Source: Paenalkalicoccus suaedae (GTDB lineage: Bacteria; Bacillota; Bacilli; Bacillales; Salisediminibacteriaceae). From it: a stretch of DNA of 64,000 nucleotides. Made by a program: the position numbers and the translations under genes. The notes under the pieces were generated by a model, which had not been told where the DNA came from, did not search any database, and saw only the letters and a program-made list of their open reading frames with translations. The stretch spans positions 1,178,001 to 1,242,000 of the forward strand of contig NZ_CP041372.2 in the NCBI RefSeq assembly GCF_006965545.2, written 5' to 3'. Positions 54,804 to 64,000 of this stretch are shown here, in pieces. The stretch's first letter is position 1; every line of letters begins with the position of its first letter.

Positions 54804-55910
54804 TTATGCGTAGCAGTTCATGATACTTGTTGTTGCACTATTTGCACGGATAAAGTCAATGATGATCCCTGTCATTTGCTCGGTATTAATCACCTGTCCG
54901 CCTTTCACATGAAGATCACGTGTATGGTATCCCTGATCTAATGCATCGGCTACTGCTGATTCAATAAGCTTTGCTTCGTTCTCAAGATGGAAGGAGTGGC
55001 GAAGCAATAGCGCGACAGATAGGAGCGTTGCAAGCGGATTAGCAATACCTTGACCTGCGATATCTGGTGCGGAGCCATGTACGGGCTCGTAAAGTCCAAA
55101 GTCATCCTCGCGCATACTTGCGGATGGAAGCATCCCTAGTGAGCCAGTTAATACGGAAGCTTCATCGCTTAAAATATCTCCAAACATATTTTCTGTCACG
55201 ATGACGTCAAAGGAGGTTGGATTCGTAATTAAGCGCATCGCAGCGGCATCAACGAGCATGTGATCGACCGTGACATCCGGGTAATCCGATTTAACTTCTT
55301 CGACAACTTCACGCCACATTTTTGAAGACTCTAATACGTTTGCTTTATCTACGGAAGTAAGGTGCTTTTTGCGAACTTGAGCAGCCTCGAAGCCCTTTCT
55401 CACTATACGCTCAATCTCAGACCGATCATAAGCTAGCGTATCGACAACGGATGCACCATCATTACGTCGCTCTGACGGTTGCCCGAAGTATAAGCCCCCT
55501 GTTAACTCACGTACGATAAGAAGGTCGCTATCCTGGACTACCTCACGCTTTAACGGAGAGGCATGCAGGAGATTATCAAATCCTTGCACAGGTCGAAGGT
55601 TTGCGAATAGATTTAACTCCTTTCGAATACCTAATAAGCCACGTTCTGGCCGTAGGTGAGAGGGGTTTTGATCCCACTTTGGTCCTCCAACTGCGCCAAG
55701 GACGATGGCATCTGCCTGCTTGCACGCTGCTGTTGTGTCATCCGGTAGTGGTGTGCCATATTCGTCAATAGCGTAGCCACCGATTGCTTTCGATTCATAC
55801 GTAAATGTGTGGTCAAACTCTTCTGCGATTGCTTCTAGTACACGCTGTGCGGAAGCCGTTACTTCGGGTCCGATGCCATCACCTGGCAAAAGTACAATAT
55901 GTTTTTTCAT
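54804..55910 (-). CDS. leuB: 3-isopropylmalate dehydrogenase
   Basis: NAD-dependent oxidative decarboxylase of leucine synthesis, 368 aa, with [51 protein letters not shown] and [17 protein letters not shown]. It is transcribed between leuA and leuC. Confidence 0.96.
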   Translation of the reverse strand: MKKHIVLLPGDGIGPEVTASAQRVLEAIAEEFDHTFTYESKAIGGYAIDEYGTPLPDDTTAACKQADAIVLGAVGGPKWDQNPSHLRPERGLLGIRKELNLFANLRPVQGFDNLLHASPLKREVVQDSDLLIVRELTGGLYFGQPSERRNDGASVVDTLAYDRSEIERIVRKGFEAAQVRKKHLTSVDKANVLESSKMWREVVEEVKSDYPDVTVDHMLVDAAAMRLITNPTSFDVIVTENMFGDILSDEASVLTGSLGMLPSASMREDDFGLYEPVHGSAPDIAGQGIANPLATLLSVALLLRHSFHLENEAKLIESAVADALDQGYHTRDLHVKGGQVINTEQMTGIIIDFIRANSATTSIMNCYA

Positions 55911-55933
55911 CTTTCTAGGCCTCCTTTTGAGTG

Positions 55934-58505
<2,572 letters not shown>

Positions 58506-58570
58506 TCATCATCCTCCAAAGTTTTATATAAGTTCTTTCATCAATCCTAGTTTAAGAAAATCTGGTAAAG

Positions 58571-59092
58571 CTATTTCAATAGAGAGTAGTGGGTCAATTC
58601 CGCCACCTGTGGCTGCTGCCCTCTTGCAAAGGCGGTTAAGCCTGTTCGAGCAATATCTTTGATCCCATAAGGTCGAAGTAGCTCAATGAGCGCTTCAATC
58701 TTTTCTGGTTTACCTGTTACCTGAATCGATAAGCTATCACGGCTCATATCGATTACGATAGCGCGGAACGGTTCGATAATACTTTGAATCTCACCGCGAA
58801 CTTGTGCGTTACTTACTACTTTAATTAAGGCAAGCTCTCGTGCTACCACCGCTTTATCAGATAAGTCGGTTACCTTAATCACATCAATTTGCTTGTTTAA
58901 CTGCTTCGTTAACTGTTCAAGCTTTCTGTGATCCTCTACATCAACGACAAATGTCATTTTAGAGATGCCTTCTTGCTCGGTCCGTCCAACGGAGATACTT
59001 TCAATGTTGAACTGCCTTTTTTGCATGAGGCCTGTGACGCGATTTAACACGCCACTTCGATTTTGAACAACTAATGTAATGATTCGTTTCAT
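58571..59092 (-). CDS. ilvH: Acetolactate synthase small (regulatory) subunit
   Basis: ACT-domain subunit of 173 aa ([32 protein letters not shown]) that gives valine feedback to IlvB. Its ATG overlaps the ilvB stop by four bases. Confidence 0.96.
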   Translation of the reverse strand: MKRIITLVVQNRSGVLNRVTGLMQKRQFNIESISVGRTEQEGISKMTFVVDVEDHRKLEQLTKQLNKQIDVIKVTDLSDKAVVARELALIKVVSNAQVRGEIQSIIEPFRAIVIDMSRDSLSIQVTGKPEKIEALIELLRPYGIKDIARTGLTAFARGQQPQVAELTHYSLLK

Positions 59093-60810
59093 GGTTTCAC
59101 CCCTACCATATCTTGAATGCCTCGTCCTGGCGCGACCATCGGATACACATTTTCTTGCATCAACACTCGACAGTCGAGTAGGACTGGTCCGTCGTAAGCA
59201 AGGACCTCAGGGAAGATTCGTTCGAAATCCTCCTGTGTTGTAATTTTATGACCTCGGATGCTGTAAGCTTCTGCGAGCTTAACAAAATCCGGTTGCACAC
59301 TTAGTAGTGATTCTGAATAACGCTCCTCGTAAAACTCTTCTTGCCATTGACGAACCATTCCTAGTGCTCCGTTATTAGAGATAACGATTTTAACAGGTAG
59401 GTTTCGTTCTTGAAGAACGGACATTTCTTGTAGTGTCATTTGGAAGCCGCCGTCTCCGACAATGGAGATGACTGTTTCGTCTGGCAGAGCTAGCTGTGCT
59501 CCGATTGCTGCAGGGAATCCAAAGCCCATCGTACCCAGTCCGCCAGATGTTACCCATTTATCAGGTTTAGAAAAGGAATAGTATTGTGCGGACCACATTT
59601 GGTGTTGCCCCACGTCTGTTGTAACAATCGCATCCCCTTTTGTATGATGGTGAACGCGTTCCATCAGCCATTGAGTCACCATATCCTCTTTTGGATTGTT
59701 GTACCAAAGAGGGAAAGCCTCTTTATTTTTTTGAAGCTCAGAAAGCCATTCCTCATGTTCAGGACCGTCTTTTAGCTGTCTAGCTAGTTCTTCTAAAGCA
59801 GCCTTTGAGTCCGATACGATTGGAATATCTGTCGGCACGTTCTTACCAATTTCCGCTGGATCGATATCAATGTGAGCAACGGTTGCATTTGGTGCAAAGT
59901 GAGCTAGGTTCATCGTTAAACGATCATCGAATCTTGCTCCAACGTTAATGAGTAGGTCGCACTCCGTAATCGCCATGTTAGACGTGTACGTCCCATGCAT
60001 GCCGCCCATTCCTAGGAAGAGTGGATGGTCACCAGGGAATGCTCCAAGACCAAGTAGGGTAGACGTAACCGGTAAACGGAAGCTTTCTACGATGTCCTTT
60101 AGGACCTTGGAAGCTCCGCCGTGAAGAACGCCAGCCCCAGTTAGTACAAGTGGCTTCTTAGCTTGTTTAATTGCTTCAGCCAGTTTTTTGATTTGGATCG
60201 GATTTGGCTTTATGGTTGGCTGATAGCCGGGTAGATGGAAATCACTTTCATCCACTTCTAAACAAGGATTTGCTGAAATGTCTTTCGGAATATCGACTAC
60301 TACTGGTCCCGGACGACCCGTTGATGCAATATGGAAAGCTTCTTTGATAATTTTTGGAATATCATAGCTTGATTGCACCTGATAGTTGTGTTTTGTAATA
60401 GGTGTTGTAATGCCCATTACATCTGCTTCTTGGAAAGCATCTGTTCCAGTTACTGTCGTTGCTACCTGTCCAGTTAAAACTACAAGAGGTAGAGAATCCA
60501 TCATTGCATCAGCAATACCTGTAACAAGGTTCGTTGCACCTGGACCTGATGTGGCTAAAACGACACCGGGTTTCCTTTTAACACGTGCATATCCTTCCGC
60601 TGCATGAATTGCACCTTGTTCGTGTCTTGTTAAAATATGTTGAAAGTCGGCATCGGAACGATATAGCGCATCGTAAATTGGAAGTACTGCACCGCCCGGA
60701 TATCCAAAAATCGTATCAACACCTTGTTCAACTAGCGCTTCAACAAGGATATCTGCTCCTGTTTTAGGAGCTGTGACTGGCTGAGTCTTCACTTTTGTTT
60801 CCATTTTCAT
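59089..60810 (-). CDS. ilvB: Acetolactate synthase large subunit
   Basis: Thiamine-diphosphate enzyme of 573 aa that starts branched-chain amino acid synthesis. It has the catalytic glutamate in [18 protein letters not shown], a central FAD-binding-like domain and the TPP motif [33 protein letters not shown] 60810 with GGAGGG six bases upstream is chosen over the open frame at 60861. It is the first gene of the operon, behind a T-box leader. Confidence 0.97.
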   Translation of the reverse strand: MKMETKVKTQPVTAPKTGADILVEALVEQGVDTIFGYPGGAVLPIYDALYRSDADFQHILTRHEQGAIHAAEGYARVKRKPGVVLATSGPGATNLVTGIADAMMDSLPLVVLTGQVATTVTGTDAFQEADVMGITTPITKHNYQVQSSYDIPKIIKEAFHIASTGRPGPVVVDIPKDISANPCLEVDESDFHLPGYQPTIKPNPIQIKKLAEAIKQAKKPLVLTGAGVLHGGASKVLKDIVESFRLPVTSTLLGLGAFPGDHPLFLGMGGMHGTYTSNMAITECDLLINVGARFDDRLTMNLAHFAPNATVAHIDIDPAEIGKNVPTDIPIVSDSKAALEELARQLKDGPEHEEWLSELQKNKEAFPLWYNNPKEDMVTQWLMERVHHHTKGDAIVTTDVGQHQMWSAQYYSFSKPDKWVTSGGLGTMGFGFPAAIGAQLALPDETVISIVGDGGFQMTLQEMSVLQERNLPVKIVISNNGALGMVRQWQEEFYEERYSESLLSVQPDFVKLAEAYSIRGHKITTQEDFERIFPEVLAYDGPVLLDCRVLMQENVYPMVAPGRGIQDMVGVKP

Positions 60811-60837
60811 TACGATCCCTCCAAAGTTTTTTGCAAA

Positions 60838-61122
60838 TAAAAAAGACTTTTTTCCCTGCACGCACGTATGACCCTTATTTCCATAAGGAAAAACGTGTTT
60901 ATGCGGGGAGAAAAGTCTATACTTTCCACGGTACCACCCGAGATTTACAGCACTCTCGCGAATACTGACTTATGAAGTCCAACTAAATCTTGAACTCCTT
61001 TTGATAACAGGTGCCTAAACGGTCACCCGGCTCCACCTACTAAATTGCTCGTTCAGTGTCGCACTCAGAGACGATGTCGGATTAAGCTGTAGTATCGGGC
61101 TTCCACCATCCCCGACTCTCTG
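60838..61122 (-). promoter_or_regulatory. T-box riboswitch leader of ilvB-leuD operon
   Basis: The leader (minus strand) begins stem I with CAGAGAG at 61122-61116. It contains an internal bulge AUC (61075-61073) just before UCUCUG, which is the likely specifier codon, and carries the T-box TCGGGTGGTACCGTGG at 60941-60926. A long terminator with AGACTTTTCTCCCCGC pairing with GCAGGGAAAAAAGTCT and a T6 run follows (60918-60838). Uncharged tRNA binding would favour the antiterminator. It fills most of the 364-base gap between ilvB and ilvE. Confidence 0.9.
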
Positions 61123-61174
61123 TAAAAACAGTACCTTAAACCTTTATTCTCTTCATCGATTTGTATATTTTGTA

Positions 61175-62080
61175 TTATCCTACATTAGCTTGACCAGCAT
61201 CCGTGTAGCAAGGAACGCCGTCGCGCGTGACTATTTCTCTAAAAGCAGCTAATAGGTGATTTGTAACGTCACCTGGAATTCCTTCACCAATCTTACGACC
61301 GTCTACTTGAACAGCTGCGATTACTTCAACAGCAGTTCCTGTTAAAAATACTTCATCAGCTACATACACATCGTGTCTTGTAAATGGAGCCTCAACAACC
61401 TCATAGTTTAATGTTCGAGCAAGGTCTATAATGGCATTTCTTGTGATACCTTCTAATGCACCTAAATACACGGGAGGTGTCACAATTTTCTTGTTTTTTA
61501 CGATAAAAATATTGTCGGCAGAGCCTTCTGTTACATATCCTTGATCATTTAACATAAGCGCTTCATCAACGCCTGCTTGATTTGCTTCTAATTTGACTAA
61601 TATATTGTTTAAATAATTTAATGACTTTACTTGTGGACTAAGTACATCTGGTCGATTGCGACGGGTTGCAACAGAACCAAGGCTTAACCCTCTTTGATAA
61701 AGCTCTTTAGGGAAGAGGGACAGCGCTTCTGCGATCACAACAAGTCTTGGTCTTGCGCAAGATGCAGGATCAAGACCTAAATTACCTTGACCACGAGAGA
61801 CGACTAATCGAATATAGGCAGTGTCCAGCTCATTTTTTCGAATTGTTTCGATAATAATTTGCTGAAGTTCCTCTTTTGTATATGGAATTTCTAACATAAT
61901 TGATTGTGCAGATTGATATAGACGCTTTAAATGTTCGTCTAACTTAAAGATATTACCGCTGTAAACGCGAATACCTTCAAAGACGCCATCGCCATATAAA
62001 AATCCATGGTCGTAAACCGAAACAACTGCTTCTTCTTTTCGAACGAATGCATGGTCCAAATAAATCCACTGGTTGCTCAT
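61175..62080 (-). CDS. ilvE: Branched-chain amino acid aminotransferase
   Basis: Class IV PLP aminotransferase of 301 aa, last step of leucine, isoleucine and valine synthesis. It has SVYDHGFLYGDGVFEGIRVY, VKSLNYLNNILVKLEANQAG with the PLP lysine, and EGSADNIFIVKN. AAGGAGAGGG lies 5 bases before ATG 62080. It ends about 50 bases before the T-box leader and has its own promoter. Confidence 0.95.
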   Translation of the reverse strand: MSNQWIYLDHAFVRKEEAVVSVYDHGFLYGDGVFEGIRVYSGNIFKLDEHLKRLYQSAQSIMLEIPYTKEELQQIIIETIRKNELDTAYIRLVVSRGQGNLGLDPASCARPRLVVIAEALSLFPKELYQRGLSLGSVATRRNRPDVLSPQVKSLNYLNNILVKLEANQAGVDEALMLNDQGYVTEGSADNIFIVKNKKIVTPPVYLGALEGITRNAIIDLARTLNYEVVEAPFTRHDVYVADEVFLTGTAVEVIAAVQVDGRKIGEGIPGDVTNHLLAAFREIVTRDGVPCYTDAGQANVG

Positions 62081-62136
62081 CTTGTCCCTCTCCTTTCTTT
62101 CGTTTTTGATAATTTCGAACGAATATGTTGTTGCCA

Positions 62137-62165
62137 ATATTACTCCGCTTTTAAAAAGAGGTCAA
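62137..62165 (-). promoter_or_regulatory. ilvE promoter
   Basis: On the minus strand: TTGACC (62165-62160), a 17-base spacer and TAATAT (62142-62137). Confidence 0.5.
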
Positions 62166-62211
62166 CAGCTTTTTGTTAAAAATTCTAACATTTCTAAGTA
62201 ATCTAATAACG

Positions 62212-62225
62212 GAAAAGCGCTTACA
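62212..62225 (+). promoter_or_regulatory. cre-like site 1 upstream of ilvE
   Basis: GAAAAGCGCTTACA matches the cre consensus in 12 of 14 positions, centred about 90 bases upstream of the predicted ilvE transcript start. Confidence 0.4.
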
Positions 62226-62275
62226 TCATTGGTATGAAAGAAAAGTCTGAAAATTATAATAGTTTGTAAAGATTT

Positions 62276-62289
62276 AGTAAGCGTTTTCA
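62276..62289 (+). promoter_or_regulatory. cre-like site 2 upstream of ilvE
   Basis: AGTAAGCGTTTTCA matches the cre consensus in 13 of 14 positions. Confidence 0.45.
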
Positions 62290-62331
62290 TTTTTGGGGGT
62301 ATTGGCCCAAGTAAAAACGAATTCTCTCAAT

Positions 62332-62371
62332 AAAAAACAGATGTAGGGAGGATTGTCCCACATCTGTTTTT
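62332..62371 (-). terminator. Terminator of the XRE-PAS regulator gene
   Basis: On the minus strand, an AAAAACAGATGT/ACATCTG stem ends in a TTTTTT run. Confidence 0.75.
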
Positions 62372-62373
62372 AG

Positions 62374-62898
62374 TTACTCGTGAAATTCTACGGATGTTGT
62401 AGCAACCCCACTCAATATATCCCCATCGTAAATTGGCTTTGCGTATATCAAATACGTAGTATCCCCTTTAGAAAGGGGAAAGGTAATTAATTCAGAACTG
62501 ATTTGTTCTGTTTGTAAGGTACGTTTTTTTAGAGCAACCAGTGCTTCAACTCCACTGTTATGTGTAATTTCAAAATCGGTTTTACCTATTACATTGTGAA
62601 AAGAAAAATCCTTGCTAGGATTACTAATCCACGTATATCGTAAGTCGAGATCGCATATAGCAAATATGATAGGAAGTTTAGATGTTACATGATAAAAGGG
62701 ATTGTATAGCTTTTCGTTAAAAAATAAAGTTGGTTCTACTTGAAATACTTCCGCTATTTTTATGGCAGTCTCGATACTTGGATCGCGCACACCATGCTCA
62801 ATCTGAGCGTAGTAGCCTCTGTCTAAAAATACTTTTTCTGCTACGTCAGACTGTGTTAATTTCATATTCTTTCTAAGATTGATTAACCAGCTTCTCAT
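62374..62898 (-). CDS. XRE-family regulator with C-terminal PAS-like domain
   Basis: A DNA-binding helix-turn-helix (residues 1-62: LRKNMKLTQSDVAEKVFLDRGYYAQIEHGVRDPSIETAIKIAEVF) is joined to a PAS-like sensor domain (about 68-172: IIFAICDLDLRYTWISNPSKDFSFHNVIGKTDFEI). The ligand is unknown. It is divergent from spoVR, with an inverted repeat between them that could be its operator. GGAGGAACG precedes ATG 62898, and ATTATA at 62929-62934 reads as TATAAT on the minus strand. Confidence 0.82.
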   Translation of the reverse strand: MRSWLINLRKNMKLTQSDVAEKVFLDRGYYAQIEHGVRDPSIETAIKIAEVFQVEPTLFFNEKLYNPFYHVTSKLPIIFAICDLDLRYTWISNPSKDFSFHNVIGKTDFEITHNSGVEALVALKKRTLQTEQISSELITFPLSKGDTTYLIYAKPIYDGDILSGVATTSVEFHE

Positions 62899-62981
62899 TC
62901 GTTCCTCCTAAATCGTGTCTCTCTCTAAATTATAATCGAAAAATACAACAAAAGTAGGACAAAGTGTTTGACAACTTATTG

Positions 62982-63002
62982 AATGTGGCGAATTGCCACA
63001 TT
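62982..63002 (+). promoter_or_regulatory. Inverted repeat between the XRE-PAS gene and spoVR
   Basis: AATGTGGC and GCCACATT are perfect 8-bp arms around GAATT. It is placed in the divergent promoter region, so it is a candidate operator for the regulator. Confidence 0.45.
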
Positions 63003-63112
63003 TTCTAAAGAAACTAGGAGGCGAATTGAAGGGTTTAGTTGGTTAGTGAACAGTTGTTCTAATCATGTGAGGATCGGAGCACTCATAGATGTAGAAGAGG
63101 AGGTGAGGAGAA

Positions 63113-64000
63113 ATGGGAGAGAGTGAAAATCAGCTAGTAACATCTATTGAGCATATTACACAGTTGGCGCGTGACTATGGACTTGATTTTTACCACATGC
63201 GTTTTGAAATTTGTCCAGCAGATGTTATTTATTCCATAGGGGCATATGGCATGCCAACACGCTTTACACATTGGAGCTTTGGGAAGCAATTTCATCGCAT
63301 GAAACTGCACTATGACTTGGGGTTAAGTAAAATTTATGAGTTAGTGATAAACTCAGATCCTTGCTACGCATTTTTATTAGATACTAATTCTCTCGTTCAA
63401 AATAAACTAATTGTCGCTCACGTGCTTGCGCATAGTGACTTTTTTAAGAATAACAACCGATTTAAAGGCACAAGAAAAGATATGGTAGAAAGCATGTCTC
63501 AAACGGCCATTCGAATTTCAAAGCATGAGACGCGGCATGGAAGAGAACAAGTAGAGAGCTTTATTGATGATGTGCTAGCAATTCAAGAGCACATTGATCC
63601 TTACGAATCTCACTATGATGAGCGTGATCATAACAATGACACGCAAGATCTTTTGTTATTTCTTTTGAAGAAAGCAAAAAAGATGGAAGAATGGCAAAAA
63701 GACATTATGTCTATGCTCCGAGAGGAAATGTATTATTTTTGGCCACAAATGGAAACGAAAATCATGAATGAAGGCTGGGCGACCTTTTGGCATCAACGAA
63801 TCATGCGCGATTTAGAATTGAATGAAGGAGAATCGATTGAGTTTGCCAAACTTCATGCAAATGTTATCCAATCGTCAACAACGAATGTTAATCCATATCA
63901 CCTAGGACTGCGACTTTTTGAATATTTGGAGGAGAAAGTTGGAACCGAGCGTTTGTTTGAGATCCGTGAAACAGAAACAGACAGCTCCTTTTTGCGTAAT
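63113..64000 (+). CDS. spoVR: SpoVR family protein, 3' end outside window
   Basis: The frame is open from ATG 63113 to the end of the window (296 codons), behind GAGGAGGTGAGGAG. The product has the SpoVR hallmark [28 protein letters not shown] and [14 protein letters not shown]. SpoVR (YcgB in enterobacteria) is needed for normal spore cortex formation in B. subtilis and travels with PrkA (YeaG) and YhbH (YeaH). Its sequence-level function is unknown. It is truncated only by the window edge. Confidence 0.93.
   Translation, partial: MGESENQLVTSIEHITQLARDYGLDFYHMRFEICPADVIYSIGAYGMPTRFTHWSFGKQFHRMKLHYDLGLSKIYELVINSDPCYAFLLDTNSLVQNKLIVAHVLAHSDFFKNNNRFKGTRKDMVESMSQTAIRISKHETRHGREQVESFIDDVLAIQEHIDPYESHYDERDHNNDTQDLLLFLLKKAKKMEEWQKDIMSMLREEMYYFWPQMETKIMNEGWATFWHQRIMRDLELNEGESIEFAKLHANVIQSSTTNVNPYHLGLRLFEYLEEKVGTERLFEIRETETDSSFLRN

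Noticed and set aside
62138-62373. Small gene in the ilvE upstream region
   Set aside because: No frame with a ribosome site; the region is explained by promoter, cre-like sites and a terminator.

Overview
The window reads as ordinary chromosome of a spore-forming, low-GC member of the Bacillaceae. Evidence for this is the strong AGGAGG-type ribosome sites with frequent TTG and GTG starts, U-tract terminators, a T-box leader, cre-like and LacI-type operators, sporulation genes (a PAS histidine kinase, Spo0E-like, YhbH, SpoVR) and gene order shared with Bacillus subtilis (queG-ogt-yhbB-trmL, pbpD-yufK, glpPFKD-pgcA, ilvBHC-leuABCD). Predicted exported and lipoproteins are acidic. That and a betaine carrier fit a halotolerant or alkaliphilic Bacillus relative, but this placement is an inference.

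Layout. 1-600: the end of a tRNA cluster (His, Gln, Gly, Cys, Leu, Leu). 680-5025: queG, ogt, a YhbB-like amidase-domain gene, trmL, a 29-residue membrane peptide, a haem-oxygenase-like monooxygenase and yufK. 5077-13655: pbpD diverging from prkA, then signal peptidase I, a betaine transporter, yhbH, an amidase and a small membrane protein. 13788-21139: yhfK, a DUF1028 protein, manganese catalase, a sporulation-type kinase, a membrane-anchored unknown, an orphan eutH and a WrbA-like flavoprotein. 21287-31670: an alpha-glucan module with an S-layer-anchored amylase, a LacI regulator, a debranching-enzyme-like glycosidase and a sugar ABC importer, tied together by palindromic operators. 31784-34014: an MCP convergent with a lone CheY-like receiver. 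34407-39334: a NupNOPQ-type nucleoside importer. 39579-43523: a DUF2225-CheX pair, a GNAT-nitrilase fusion and galM. 43560-50272: glpP, glpF, glpK, glpD with two GlpP-type leader terminators, then pgcA. 50440-52290: a Spo0E-like gene and prfC. 52400-52653: a purine-rich decayed repeat and the leu terminator. 52696-62080: the leuDCBA-ilvCHB operon (minus strand) behind a T-box leader, and ilvE. 62374-64000: an XRE-PAS regulator and the 5' part of spoVR.

How the genes work together. The amylase cuts surface polysaccharide, the ABC importer brings in oligosaccharides (its ATPase is not in the window), the glycosidase trims them, and galM and pgcA feed glycolysis. Glycerol uptake is controlled by cre-mediated repression and GlpP antitermination. 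PrkA, YhbH and SpoVR, the three members of a conserved kinase/VWA/SpoVR module, are all present but scattered. I see no CRISPR array, insertion sequence, integrase or defence island. I found no clearly new multi-gene system; the most distinctive signals are regulatory: a set of sigma-B-like promoters, the LacI operator set, the repeat island and the T-box specifier.
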